This document shows positions 54,459 through 63,639 of a stretch of DNA of 64,000 nucleotides, piece after piece. The translations under genes and the position numbers were made by a program. A model generated the notes under the pieces. It worked only from the letters and a program-made list of their open reading frames with translations, was not told where the DNA came from and ran no database searches. Source of the stretch: DATKYQ01 sp964640665 (GTDB lineage: Bacteria; Myxococcota; B64-G9); the NCBI GenBank assembly GCA_964640665.1, contig CAZXHT010000003.1:1-64000 (forward strand), read 5' to 3'. Every line of letters begins with the position of its first letter. Position 1 is the first letter of the stretch.

Positions 54459-54761
54459 TTACTTCATTTTTTCGATCTCTTGGTCCACTTCTTCCGCCCC
54501 TTCGGCATAGAACTTTTCTTCATCCGGGGCAAGCTCGTGTAGCAATCTCAGAAACTCTCCGGCGTGTACACGTTCCTCGTCCGCGATGTCCTTGAGCACT
54601 TCCACGGCGAGCTCGTTGTCGGTTGACTCGGCAAGCTGCATGTACATCTGAATCGCTTCGTATTCCGCGGCTACCATGAAACGAATTGCCCTGACGAGTT
54701 CCTCATCCGTGAGCTTCCTGTCGTTTGCCAACCCTGAAAATGGCGATCCGAACTCCGGCAT
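54459..54761 (-). CDS. Half-ferritin-like protein (encapsulated-ferritin type)
   Basis: 100 residues. Two-helix ferritin-like unit with metal ligands in AAEYEAIQMYMQ (Glu) and ADEERVHAGEFLRLL (Glu, ExxH). The protein resembles EncFtn and the ferritin domain fused to archaeal encapsulins, which dimerise into a decameric ferroxidase. The C-terminal tail (EGAEEVDQEIEKMK) is acidic and no clear encapsulin-loading peptide is seen. No encapsulin gene is in the window. AAGGAGAATC ribosome site; 33 bases after the NhaC gene. Confidence 0.75.
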   Translation of the reverse strand: MPEFGSPFSGLANDRKLTDEELVRAIRFMVAAEYEAIQMYMQLAESTDNELAVEVLKDIADEERVHAGEFLRLLHELAPDEEKFYAEGAEEVDQEIEKMK

Positions 54762-54794
54762 GCTGATTCTCCTTTCTTTCTTTTATTGAAGACA

Positions 54795-56372
54795 TTATGC
54801 CTGCCCGACCCGCTTGCCCATGAAAAACACAATCGCCGTGAGCAAGCCCGCGCCGATAAACAGCCCGACCCACTCGCTGTAAAGCTCCAGTCCGCAGGCC
54901 ACGTCTCCCGCCAGCAGGCAGACCAATCCCACCGTCAGCGCATAGGGCAACTGGGTGCGGACGTGGTCGATGTGATCACAGGCCGAGGCCATCGAACTCA
55001 TGATGGTGGTGTCCGAGATGGGCGAACAGTGATCCCCGAAGACCGAGCCGGCCAAAATCGACGAGATGGTGCCCAACATTATGTTCTCGTTACCGGGAGC
55101 AAGCCCAAAGGCCAGCGGGACCACCAGCGGAAACAGGATGCCCATGGTTCCCCATGAGGTTCCGGTGGCGAAAGAGACACCGGCGGAAACCAGAAACACC
55201 AGGGCCGGCAACAGGCCCGGGTGCAGCCGGCCGCCGATGGCCTCTATTATGAAATTTGCCGTGTGCAGATCCTTGCAGACCGCTCCCAGCGACCAGGCCA
55301 GCACCAGGATGACCATGGCCAGCACCATCGACTTGACTCCCGCCAGCCAGGCTTCCATGGCCTCGACCAGCGAAAGAATTCTCTGGCCCAGGGCCAGGCC
55401 GATGGCCACCAGCGAGCCCAGCAGCGAGGCCCACAGCAGCGCCCGATAAGAGCTGGCATGGGCGATGATGTTTCTCATGGTCAGGCTCGACCCGCTCTCT
55501 ATCGCTTTGGCCCTGCCATCGAGATACAGGCCTGCCGCGATGGCGACTATCACGGTGATGATCGGCACCAGGGCGTTGACCCAGCGCGCCGGTTTGCCCT
55601 TCTTGGGGGCGATGGCCGCATCGTCGAAGCTGGCCGCCGGCCGGGCTCCGTCCGCGAGCAGCTTGCCCTCGAGCGTCGCGCGGCGCTCGGCTTTCAGCAT
55701 CGGCCCGAAGTCGCGCCGGCTCGAAGCCACCAGTAGGCCGAAAAAGAGCATCAGCAGGGGATAGAAGCGATAGGGGATGGTCTGGATAAAGACCAGGTAG
55801 GCGTCCTGGTGAATGCCGAGCGTATGGTACTGATCGGCGATGTAGCCGATCTCGACGCCGATCCACGAGGAGATGATTGCCAACGAGGCCACCGGGGCCG
55901 CCGTGGCATCGACGATGAAGCTTAGCTTCTCGCGGCTGATGCGCAGCCGGTCGGTGATCGGCCGCATGGTTGAGCCCACCAGCAAGGTGTTGGCGTAGTC
56001 GTCGAAGAAGATCAGGATGCCCATGAACCAGGATGCGAGTTGACCCCGGCGGCTGCTGGTGGCGAAGCGGGTTACAACAGTGGCCAACCCATGCGAGCCC
56101 CCCGAGCGTGAAACAACCCCGACCATGCCGCCCAGCAGCAGCGTGAACAGAACAATGCTGGCGTGATCGCTGTCGGCCAGGGCTGAAAGGGCATAGCTGT
56201 CGACAGTGCGTGCCAGCGCCACAACGGGATTGTAGCCGGACACGAAAAGCGCGCCTAAAAACACTCCGGCCAGAAGCGCCACGATCACCTGGCGAAAGGC
56301 AATAGCCAATCCGATGGCCAAAAGCGGCGGCAAGAGGGAAATCCAACTGGTCTCGATCATGTGAGGCATCAT
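54795..56372 (-). CDS. NhaC-family Na+/H+ antiporter
   Basis: About 525 residues with 11-13 predicted membrane helices. Family landmarks: LLPPLLAIGLAIAFRQVIVALLAGVFLGAL, GGMVGVVSRSGG, SWFMGILIFFDDYANTLLVGSTMRPITDRLRISREKLSFIVDATAAPVASLAIISSW and FATGTSWGTMGILFPLVVPL, GSVFGDHCSPISDTTIMSSMASACDHIDHVRTQLPYAL. Exchanges Na+ (or an organic acid counter-ion) for H+ across the inner membrane. The exact start among three nearby Met codons is uncertain, as none has a ribosome site. Confidence 0.88.
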   Translation of the reverse strand: MMPHMIETSWISLLPPLLAIGLAIAFRQVIVALLAGVFLGALFVSGYNPVVALARTVDSYALSALADSDHASIVLFTLLLGGMVGVVSRSGGSHGLATVVTRFATSSRRGQLASWFMGILIFFDDYANTLLVGSTMRPITDRLRISREKLSFIVDATAAPVASLAIISSWIGVEIGYIADQYHTLGIHQDAYLVFIQTIPYRFYPLLMLFFGLLVASSRRDFGPMLKAERRATLEGKLLADGARPAASFDDAAIAPKKGKPARWVNALVPIITVIVAIAAGLYLDGRAKAIESGSSLTMRNIIAHASSYRALLWASLLGSLVAIGLALGQRILSLVEAMEAWLAGVKSMVLAMVILVLAWSLGAVCKDLHTANFIIEAIGGRLHPGLLPALVFLVSAGVSFATGTSWGTMGILFPLVVPLAFGLAPGNENIMLGTISSILAGSVFGDHCSPISDTTIMSSMASACDHIDHVRTQLPYALTVGLVCLLAGDVACGLELYSEWVGLFIGAGLLTAIVFFMGKRVGQA

Positions 56373-56407
56373 AGCCACAAACAGGCAGATCGCTCAAATC
56401 TTATGGA

Positions 56408-58459
56408 TCAGTCGCAGGCCGGCAGGTCGGCCTGATCGCGCAGATCGTCGCAATCGCGCGGCTGGAGGCGAAAGTGACCCGAGCTGAAGTCCAGCAGGCC
56501 GGTAATCGACGTAAAAACAAAGCCGGCCTGTCGCCGGTCGTTCGCCGCAAGACAACCGACTGACTCGGCCAGGGTGGCCGGGCAGCAGAAGTGGTGACGA
56601 AACTGCCAGCCGACGACCAGCTCGGGCCCCTGTCCACTGGTGGAACGAACGCCGAAGGCGCCGCGGTCACGGGCGTCTGAGGACACCTGTTCGGAGACGA
56701 TCTCGACGTTTCTCACGCGCACCAGCATGCCCTCCAGCCGCTCGGCCATCTCACCGCCGTCGGCAATCTGTTCAGGCGGAACTTCCTGCGCCGGGACCGG
56801 CGCCGCCGGTCCCAGCCCGGCCACCAGCTCGGCTATCACCTGGCTGCGTCCCCATGACTCGACATAGCTTCCGCGAAACCCGGCCCGATCTCCGACCACG
56901 GGCGCCGCTCCGTTGATTTGAGCCGTGGCGGCGTCCACCAGAATGCCGCCGAAGGCCGACAAGTTTTCATCCTGAAAATAGAAAAACCCATCGCTTGAGC
57001 CGGTTACGGAAAGCCCGTTGAAATCGACGCCGCAGCCCTGGTAGAAGCGGGAAATGGCCGAGCGATCCTGAATGGAGTCCAGGCCCAACAGTCCACTCGG
57101 ACACTCGCAGGCCGGCCAGTTGCCGCCGCTTGTGTAGTCAACGACTATATCATCGCACCAGCGCGGATGCAGGACATAGCGGCCGGCCGACAACAACAGC
57201 ACTCCGCTAAGCGAGGCAAAATGATTCTCATCGGGGTAGTCGAACATGTCCCCGAACAGATTGCCTACCTGGATTTCCGCCTGTCCGTCGCCGACCATGA
57301 ATGCATCCTGATTGGAAGGCGAAGAGGAAGCTTGCAGCTGTTGTATTATCACCAGGGCGCCGGCCATGTCATCTTGTTCGTCAGCGTCCAGTTGCCCGAG
57401 CGTTGTCGGGATTGGTTGCAGCCGGAAGGGCAAGCCTTGGCGATACGGCCACAACCACAAGGCCCGCACTCGCGGGTTTCCTTCGGGGTCTTTTTCGACC
57501 ATGCCGCTTACCAGCAAACGCATGCCGGGCAGGACCAATTCGTCTCCGCCCAAGTACACAATCGGCAAGCCCTGGTGGGCAGCCTGATCGAAGTCGAATA
57601 CCCAGAACAGAAAGACCTGCGAACCGCCCTCGAGTAGTTGCGCCTGGTAGCTTCCGACACCGGCATTGATATAGACCCGCTCACCTGCCGGCATTGTCTT
57701 GATCTGCTCGATGTCGATTGGATCGCAGGCGTTCCCGGCCCCCCCGTCGCGGTCGGCCTGGGTTGGATTGGCTATCCAGGGACAGTTGTCCGATTCGTTC
57801 GGCACACCGTCCGCATCGAAATCAGCGCCTGCCCGGCAGGCCGCAGATTGTTGTCCGGGATTGTGTGCCTGTGGACAGTTGTCGCAGGCGTCGCCGACCA
57901 GGTCATGGTCGGCATCGGCCTGATCCGGATTGGCGACAGCGGGGCAGTTGTCGCAGGCGTCGCCTGTCTGGTCTTCGTCCGCATCAGCGTTGTCTTGATC
58001 CGCCGTTTGTGGACACAAATCACAGGCATCGCCGCGCCCGTCTCCGTCGGAGTCTGCGGGGATGGGGTTTGGCACAAACGGGCAGTTGTCGCAGGCGTCG
58101 CCTAGGCCGTCCGCGTCGGAGTCGAGTTGGTCGGGGTTGGGAGTATTCAGACACAGATCGCACGCATCGCCGATGCCGTCCTTGTCGAAATCATCCTGGC
58201 CGGGGTTACTCACCAGGGGACAATTGTCCAGGTCGTTCTCTACACCATCATGGTCGTCATCATTGTCTTCCTGACAGACATCGCCGACTCCGTCGCCGTC
58301 TGAGTCGAGTTGATCGGGGTTGGCCGTGAAAGGACAGTTGTCGCCGGCATCCGGCACGCCGTCCCCATCCGCGTCTGAAGCGGGAGCGGGGCCTGAACAG
58401 GCGAACAACCAGGACAGCACAACTGCCAGCAATGCAAACCTGACAAATCCGTAGGTCAT
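56408..58459 (-). CDS. Lipoprotein with thrombospondin type-3 Ca-binding repeats
   Basis: 683 residues. Lipobox LFAC (about residue 21). From about 25 to 240 run tandem TSP3 repeats of the form DxDGDGVPDAGDNCP...NPDQLDSDGDGVGDxC, which bind Ca2+ in arrays and hold disulphides. The remaining 430 residues alternate beta segments (VYINAGVGSYQAQLLEGGSQVFLFWVFDFDQA; repeated GLSVTGSSDGFFYFQDENLSAFGG) resembling OB-fold-like nucleic acid or adhesion modules, which I cannot identify. Probably surface-exposed. Start placed at MTYGFVRF so that the signal peptide is of normal length. Confidence 0.8.
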   Translation of the reverse strand: MTYGFVRFALLAVVLSWLFACSGPAPASDADGDGVPDAGDNCPFTANPDQLDSDGDGVGDVCQEDNDDDHDGVENDLDNCPLVSNPGQDDFDKDGIGDACDLCLNTPNPDQLDSDADGLGDACDNCPFVPNPIPADSDGDGRGDACDLCPQTADQDNADADEDQTGDACDNCPAVANPDQADADHDLVGDACDNCPQAHNPGQQSAACRAGADFDADGVPNESDNCPWIANPTQADRDGGAGNACDPIDIEQIKTMPAGERVYINAGVGSYQAQLLEGGSQVFLFWVFDFDQAAHQGLPIVYLGGDELVLPGMRLLVSGMVEKDPEGNPRVRALWLWPYRQGLPFRLQPIPTTLGQLDADEQDDMAGALVIIQQLQASSSPSNQDAFMVGDGQAEIQVGNLFGDMFDYPDENHFASLSGVLLLSAGRYVLHPRWCDDIVVDYTSGGNWPACECPSGLLGLDSIQDRSAISRFYQGCGVDFNGLSVTGSSDGFFYFQDENLSAFGGILVDAATAQINGAAPVVGDRAGFRGSYVESWGRSQVIAELVAGLGPAAPVPAQEVPPEQIADGGEMAERLEGMLVRVRNVEIVSEQVSSDARDRGAFGVRSTSGQGPELVVGWQFRHHFCCPATLAESVGCLAANDRRQAGFVFTSITGLLDFSSGHFRLQPRDCDDLRDQADLPACD

Positions 58460-58492
58460 TTGCTGGCCTGGCCGCCGAGAAGACCGCGTCAA

Positions 58493-58825
58493 TCAACCGC
58501 AGTCGTCCTGGCACATTGAATTGACCGAAGGGTCTTCTATCCGGCTGCAGAGCGAGCAGTCGTGGGTAGCCTTGGCGATGTCGTAGACACAGTAGTCGCC
58601 AACCGTGGCCGCAGCCTCGCCCCAATAGATCTTGATCTTGGCGCACATGTCCGGGTCGGAGACCACCTTGGCCTGATCGGCGTAGCACCAGGGCGGGCGC
58701 GGGTCGGTCAGGCAGTCGAGGCAAACCTGGTCACCCCCACAGTCGACCTCGTCGCTGCTCGAACCGCAACCCACCAGCCAGAGCGCAACCACTGAACACA
58801 ACAGGCAGCCGATAATCTTGTTCAT
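58493..58825 (-). CDS. Small Cys-rich lipoprotein
   Basis: 110 residues. Lipobox LVGC at residue 20. Ten or more Cys in the mature part (CGGDQVCLDCLTDPRPPWCYAD, CVYDIAKATHDCSLCSRI, CQDDCG). No family recognised. It lies between two other secreted-protein genes on the same strand with gaps of 12-35 bases, so it is probably co-transcribed. Confidence 0.75.
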   Translation of the reverse strand: MNKIIGCLLCSVVALWLVGCGSSSDEVDCGGDQVCLDCLTDPRPPWCYADQAKVVSDPDMCAKIKIYWGEAAATVGDYCVYDIAKATHDCSLCSRIEDPSVNSMCQDDCG

Positions 58826-58837
58826 AGACGATTCTCC

Positions 58838-59785
58838 TCAGCAGCTTCCGCACATCGGCACACCCGAGGGGCACGGGTCGTATGACGGCGAGCCGGACAC
58901 CTGGCCGCCCTGGTCGTACTCGGTCCACTGGCCGCAGCGCTGGGCGTTGCCGTCTCCCGAGACGCCGAAGTAGCTCCCTTCGGCCTGGGTGTTTCCGTTC
59001 TCCCAGAAGTACTGCCAGGGGCCGCATTCGTAGCCGGCTTCCAGCGAGCCCTGTCTCTCGACCTGACAGGCCTGGTCGGTGCAGGCAGTCGGGTTGTCGT
59101 AGTAGAACACCCAGGCGCCACACTCGAAGCCGTCCGCGTAAGTTCCATCCTTTTCCTTGTTGCCCGATTCATAGTAGTAGGTCCACTGGCCTACAGGAAC
59201 ACCGGCCGCGTACTGGCCTTCGTACTCCAGGTTGCCGTTCGGCCACCAGGCCTTGGTGGGCCCTTCCAACTCACCGTTGACGTAGGTCAACTCGGATTCT
59301 TTCTTGCCGTCGGGATAATATGACGTGAAAAGACCGTCTTCCTCTCCGTCCGTAAAATGCCCGGTGGCGGCCACGCTTCCGTCTTCGTTGTAAACCGTCA
59401 CATCGCCGTCCTGCTGGCCGTTTTCATTGTAGGTGTATTCCGAAAGCAGGTTGCCGTCCTCATCGTAGGTGCGGGCGGGTCCCCGCCTGTTGCCGCTTGC
59501 GTCCTGACAATACATTTCGAACAATTGGGAATCCCAGATGCAGGAGGTGCCGGACGGGCATTGCAGGTTGCAATCCAGGTTGATTTCGTCGCCTCCCCCG
59601 CCGTCACCGTCACCGTCGAGGCCGCCGTCTTTGTCACCGCCTATGCAGGCCCCGTTGATACAGGCTTGGGGCCAAGGGCAGTCCTTGTCCGTCTTGCATT
59701 CTGGCGTGGTCTCGCCCGAAGAACATCCCCCTGCAGCCATCAACAACAAACCGGTCAATGTGGCCAGCAAGCATTTCATCGTCAT
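58838..59785 (-). CDS. MORN_2 repeat lipoprotein
   Basis: 315 residues. Lipoprotein signal (MTMKCLLATLTGLLLMAAGGC), an acidic Gly/Asp-rich linker, a Cys pair region (CNLQCPSGTSCIWD) and then six or more MORN_2-type repeats: GPARTYDEDGNLLSEYTYNENGQQDGDV, GLFTSYYPDGKKESELTYVNGELEGPTKAWWPNGNLEYEGQYAAGVPVGQWTYYYESGNKEKDGTYADGFECGAW. Such YwqK-like repeats form an extended beta sheet; function unknown. AAGGGAGAAG ribosome site. Three Cys near the C-terminal end (CPSGVPMCGSC) are unusual. Confidence 0.8.
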   Translation of the reverse strand: MTMKCLLATLTGLLLMAAGGCSSGETTPECKTDKDCPWPQACINGACIGGDKDGGLDGDGDGGGGDEINLDCNLQCPSGTSCIWDSQLFEMYCQDASGNRRGPARTYDEDGNLLSEYTYNENGQQDGDVTVYNEDGSVAATGHFTDGEEDGLFTSYYPDGKKESELTYVNGELEGPTKAWWPNGNLEYEGQYAAGVPVGQWTYYYESGNKEKDGTYADGFECGAWVFYYDNPTACTDQACQVERQGSLEAGYECGPWQYFWENGNTQAEGSYFGVSGDGNAQRCGQWTEYDQGGQVSGSPSYDPCPSGVPMCGSC

Positions 59786-59879
59786 CTTCTCTCCCTTGTC
59801 TTGACGCTCCCGGTCCGTTAGAAACAAGGAGCCGGAGCCGCGCCCCGGATCGTCACACATGCCATTGCCGCCTGCCCGA

Positions 59880-62606
59880 CTAGGGTAAGTTGCAGATTGG
59901 CGGGTCTTCGTAGTCGGCCGGGTTGGAACCACCACCGCAGGTATTGGTCGCCTCGACGGTCGCCTTGCCGTTGGCATCGAATTTGAGATTGAAAGCCTTC
60001 CAGAAATAGGAACCGCAACTGGCCGGCACATCGAAGGTGCGGAGTGTATTGCCTGCCGGGTCGCTCACCACAAGCCGGGCAGCCGAGGACTTCAGCGACC
60101 CGGAATCGTCTGGGTCGTTCTGGCCTCCGTAGTTATGGACGAAGAACTGGTAGGTACCCTGCTGAGGCTGGGTGATGGTGATCGTCTCCGGCCCGTAGCC
60201 GCCACGCACATCCACATCTAATTGGCAATAGGGAGGTTCATCGCGGCTTCCCCGGCAGCCGCTGCGGTAAAATATTTGATTTACTTCGTTGGGTATCTTG
60301 GCATGCAAGTCGAGGTCTTTCGGGCTGCTGCCCCACATCAAGACTACGTGGTAGTTGCCATCGGCGGGCGCTATGGTGATGTTCTGGACGGTGTCGTCAT
60401 TGTCCGGGTTGTTGTCGTCGTAACCGCAGACAGAGACGTTTTCAACTTCAGTCCTGGCGTAACCGGTGGCGGTGACTATAATCTTGTAGTAGTCAATCGG
60501 CAGGGGTTTGGTCTTGTAGTGGCCGTCCTGATCGGTAGTGGCGGTGTCGACCAATGTGTCATCCGACATCTTCTTGAACTTGAGCTCGGCCCCGTCAATA
60601 GGATCGTTGGTGGTGGCGTCGGTCACGGTCCCCGAGATGGTGCCGTCCATGTCACAGGTGGAGGGAATGGCCTCCAGCTTGGCCACGTACTTGGTCTCGT
60701 TGGATCGGATCTGAATATCGGCGCTGTAGGGATAGTAGCCGTTGGCGGTTATTGCCAGGGTGTAGTAACCGGCGTCCAGATCGTTTACCCGGTAGACGCC
60801 GTCGGCCCCGGTGACACCGTCGTACTTCACGTTTCCGTCCGAGTCGGTCAGCACCACGTGGGCGCCCTGAATCTTCTTGGTCTCGTCGGCCTTGTCAACC
60901 ACCAGCCCTTCCAGGTTACCCTTGCCGCAGAGCTCGACGCACTCCCCTCCGCAGCACACGGCGACCGGATCTTCCTTGTCGCAGTGGGTGTAGAGACCGA
61001 ACTCATCGTCCGGCACGAGTTCTTTCTTCAGCTTGTCCCAGAAGTAAACATCCTCGCTCGTGTCGCCGCCCACCTTGTCCTTCTTGCAGACCTTTTCCCT
61101 GCAACTCGAGTAGAAGACGTGTTTGTAAAGATCCCACGTTGCGGAGAATTTTCCAATGAGGTCGGTTACCTTCTTCAGTCCACTGCAGACCTTTTTGGCA
61201 ATCCGTAGCGCCCCGCCATGGAGCCAGTCGGGAGGACACCAGCTCACTATCGCATCGGCCTTTATTACAAAACCGGCGGTCAGATCGAAGAAGAACTCCA
61301 GGCAGCGTTCGGGCAGGAATGTGTATTCCAGGTTCAAAGACGGCTTCAGATAAAGCGACGGTCCGACATTCGTTTTAGTAATCAACTCAAACAGAATCTC
61401 GGGTTTTACATATACGCTCAACTTGACCTTGCCGTTGACACCGCTGCCCTTGAAGGGCTCCGCACTGGCGTTGAAATGCTTGTCCTTTATCTCATGCCAA
61501 ACCCCGTCCTTGTACTCTGCGCCGAGGGTGAAGCCGGAAGACAGCGTAAGCTTGGTGCTGGCTTCTCCCGACAACTCTATTTCGTTCGACGTCCCTATAT
61601 AGAAGGTGAACTTGATGGCCGCAGGAATCACAATCGGGCCGATGGGGATCGGCGTGCTGACCCTGACATGGCCTATTTCCAACTCCTTGGCCAAGACTGC
61701 CTTGAATGCCGCCTCCAGGCCGATCTTCTGGAAATCCATGTCCATGCCGCCCGAGAAAGCAATCTTGAAATTTTTGATTACCGGGTGGAACCAGGTCAAG
61801 CCGATGTTCAGTTTGAAATCCGCGTCCACTTTCGGGGTGATGGATCCATCGATCACCAGGGATATCGATCCCGACACCCCGCTGCCGCCCTTTTCGCAGG
61901 CACCTTCCATCTTCCCGTCGGCCTGATTGGGATCGCCCACACAGGAGAAGCCGGCTTTGCACTGCGAGTCGTCGTTGCACACTCCTCCCTCGCAGCCGTT
62001 TGCGCCACACAGGATACTCTTGGTTATCTTCAGGTTCTTGAAAACGAGGCTCTTGGTGTTGGTGTCGAAGCTCACGTCTCCCGATATGTCGACACCCTGG
62101 CCGTCGATATTGAATGTCAGCGGCATCCTGCGGTCTTTGTATTTCTCGTACGGCCTGAGCAAGATATTGCCCTTGCCGTCGGTGACAACGGGACGGTCCA
62201 ACCCATGCGACAGATCGATGTGCCGTTCGAGACTGCCGCGGTAGAGATCGGCCACGCCGGCATGGAGCGTGCGAACCACCAGGACGTTGCCGTCGGGCTC
62301 CAGCGCCAGCACGTGCCTGATGAAGCCGGGTCGGCTGTCAGACGAGATCAATATGTCGCCGACCTGGTAACCGAACTCGTCGGCCTGGCCCTTGCCGCTG
62401 AACACCAGCCGGTCGTCGAAGACCTGCACCGACGAGAAGTTGGGATCTTGCTCGGCCATTACCGCGGCCGGGTTGATCTGCAGGTTTTCGTCTTGGGTAG
62501 CCAGGCAAGATCCGCCCGTACACTCGTCCGAGCCGAGCTGGCATCCGGCCAACAAGAAAGTCACACCAGCCGCGATAAGAATCGATTTTACCGACCGCGT
62601 TGCCAT
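59880..62606 (-). CDS. Large lipoprotein with carboxypeptidase-like and DUF2135-like domains
   Basis: 908 residues. Lipobox LAGC (about residue 22). Residues 30-230 are unrecognised; CNDDSQCKAGFSC is a small Cys motif; about 230-480 is a beta-rich region; two CarboxypepD_reg/Kre9-like beta-sandwich domains follow (GNLEGLVVDKADETKKIQGAHVVLTDSDGNVKYDGVTGADGVYRVNDLDAGYYTLAITANGY, DGTISGTVTDATTNDPIDGAELKF) and a C-terminal DUF2135-like domain (HVVLMWGSSPKDLDLHAKIP, GPETITITQPQQGTYQFFVHNYGG). Probably a surface adhesin or scaffold. AAGGACGG ribosome site. Confidence 0.8.
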   Translation of the reverse strand: MATRSVKSILIAAGVTFLLAGCQLGSDECTGGSCLATQDENLQINPAAVMAEQDPNFSSVQVFDDRLVFSGKGQADEFGYQVGDILISSDSRPGFIRHVLALEPDGNVLVVRTLHAGVADLYRGSLERHIDLSHGLDRPVVTDGKGNILLRPYEKYKDRRMPLTFNIDGQGVDISGDVSFDTNTKSLVFKNLKITKSILCGANGCEGGVCNDDSQCKAGFSCVGDPNQADGKMEGACEKGGSGVSGSISLVIDGSITPKVDADFKLNIGLTWFHPVIKNFKIAFSGGMDMDFQKIGLEAAFKAVLAKELEIGHVRVSTPIPIGPIVIPAAIKFTFYIGTSNEIELSGEASTKLTLSSGFTLGAEYKDGVWHEIKDKHFNASAEPFKGSGVNGKVKLSVYVKPEILFELITKTNVGPSLYLKPSLNLEYTFLPERCLEFFFDLTAGFVIKADAIVSWCPPDWLHGGALRIAKKVCSGLKKVTDLIGKFSATWDLYKHVFYSSCREKVCKKDKVGGDTSEDVYFWDKLKKELVPDDEFGLYTHCDKEDPVAVCCGGECVELCGKGNLEGLVVDKADETKKIQGAHVVLTDSDGNVKYDGVTGADGVYRVNDLDAGYYTLAITANGYYPYSADIQIRSNETKYVAKLEAIPSTCDMDGTISGTVTDATTNDPIDGAELKFKKMSDDTLVDTATTDQDGHYKTKPLPIDYYKIIVTATGYARTEVENVSVCGYDDNNPDNDDTVQNITIAPADGNYHVVLMWGSSPKDLDLHAKIPNEVNQIFYRSGCRGSRDEPPYCQLDVDVRGGYGPETITITQPQQGTYQFFVHNYGGQNDPDDSGSLKSSAARLVVSDPAGNTLRTFDVPASCGSYFWKAFNLKFDANGKATVEATNTCGGGSNPADYEDPPICNLP

Positions 62607-62750
62607 TGCAAACCGTCCTTTCTTCCGCCGGTCAAACACCGCCGACTCCAGATTTGTTTATCAGGTGCAACTTCTAAAACCGGACAGCTTAGGTTATACC
62701 TGTACCACAATTCCATCTGATATTCAATAGGACGGTCGACCGATATTGGG

Positions 62751-63539
62751 TCACTGGTGCCGGAGGATATTGCCGGATCCGCCGGCGATCCAGATGTTTC
62801 CGTCTGTTGTACCCCAGATGTCCGCCATCCGTGAGCCGCTGCCGGATTCGACCGCTGACCAGCCGGCACCATTATAGTGGATCAACGTGCCGTACCCGAC
62901 CGCCCAGACATCGTCCGCAGACGTGCCCCAGACGTCATAAAGCGTCTTGGGCGTGCCCGTGTCCCGCTTCGTCAAGGCCACGCCGTCCCAGTGAAGGGCG
63001 GTGCCGTACCACCCGACCATCCAGACGTCATTGGGAGAAAAACCCCAGATGCCCATCAGGCCGTTACCCTGGGGCAGAGGATTCTCCCAACACCAGCCGC
63101 TCTGATTGCAGACCCGCTCCCAGCAGTAGATGTCGGCCGCGTCGGTTTTGCCGTCGCAGTCGTTGTCGTCACAATACAGCAGTTTCCCTGAACACGATCC
63201 ATTATCACAGGCATCCCCCACCGTGCAGGACAGCCCGTCTTCGCATGAAGTGCCATCCTGCCGCGGAACCGGTTCGCACTCGACCGTTGCGGGATTGCAG
63301 GCCCCAACCACGCACTGGCCGTCGAAATCGCTGCAATCTCTCTCGACACCCTGACACGTCCCGCTAGCGCAGGCGTCATCCGTAGTGCAGGGGTTGTCGT
63401 CGTTGCAGTTGATACCGTCCATGTTTGTGCGCTGGCACAGGTCGGCGATGCAGAAGTCCGCCGTGCAGCCCTCGGCAAAGAACAGAATGGTTCCCTCGGA
63501 AATCCCCCGCAGATCCCCCGCCTCCTCCGCCATGGACAT
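62751..63539 (-). CDS. Cys-rich/propeller-type secreted protein, probably truncated
   Basis: 262 residues. About 20-145 hold CTTDDACASGTCQGVERDCSDFDGQC-type disulphide repeats, then about 2.5 blades of a WGxSxxDVWAVG propeller-like repeat (GIWGFSPNDVWMVGWYGTALHWDG, DVWGTSADDVWAVGYGTLIHYNGAGW). Proteins with this pairing are normally secreted and carry more blades. Here there is no signal peptide and no ribosome site at the ATG, so the 5' end, and possibly the 3' end, may be lost. Could be a decayed copy. Confidence 0.5.
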   Translation of the reverse strand: MSMAEEAGDLRGISEGTILFFAEGCTADFCIADLCQRTNMDGINCNDDNPCTTDDACASGTCQGVERDCSDFDGQCVVGACNPATVECEPVPRQDGTSCEDGLSCTVGDACDNGSCSGKLLYCDDNDCDGKTDAADIYCWERVCNQSGWCWENPLPQGNGLMGIWGFSPNDVWMVGWYGTALHWDGVALTKRDTGTPKTLYDVWGTSADDVWAVGYGTLIHYNGAGWSAVESGSGSRMADIWGTTDGNIWIAGGSGNILRHQ

Positions 63540-63639
63540 ATAGTACCCGAAGTACTTACCGTTCTCAACATCTCCGCATTTTCTTTTGGCGGCCCGCCGG
63601 AAGGGATGCTAGCATCCGGTGTCCTGTTGGAGGGTTAGC

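Noticed and set aside
55090..56397. 435-codon minus-strand frame overlapping the NhaC gene in another phase
   Set aside because: Arg/Gly/His-rich shadow; the NhaC frame has all transporter motifs.
58080..58330. Tandem DNA repeat or CRISPR-like array in the TSP3 region
   Set aside because: The periodicity comes from protein-level Asp/Asn/Cys repeats; units vary in sequence and are not separated by spacers.
61218..62720. Long plus-strand open frame opposite the large lipoprotein gene
   Set aside because: It has no domain or ribosome site; the minus-strand frame has a lipoprotein signal and recognisable domains.
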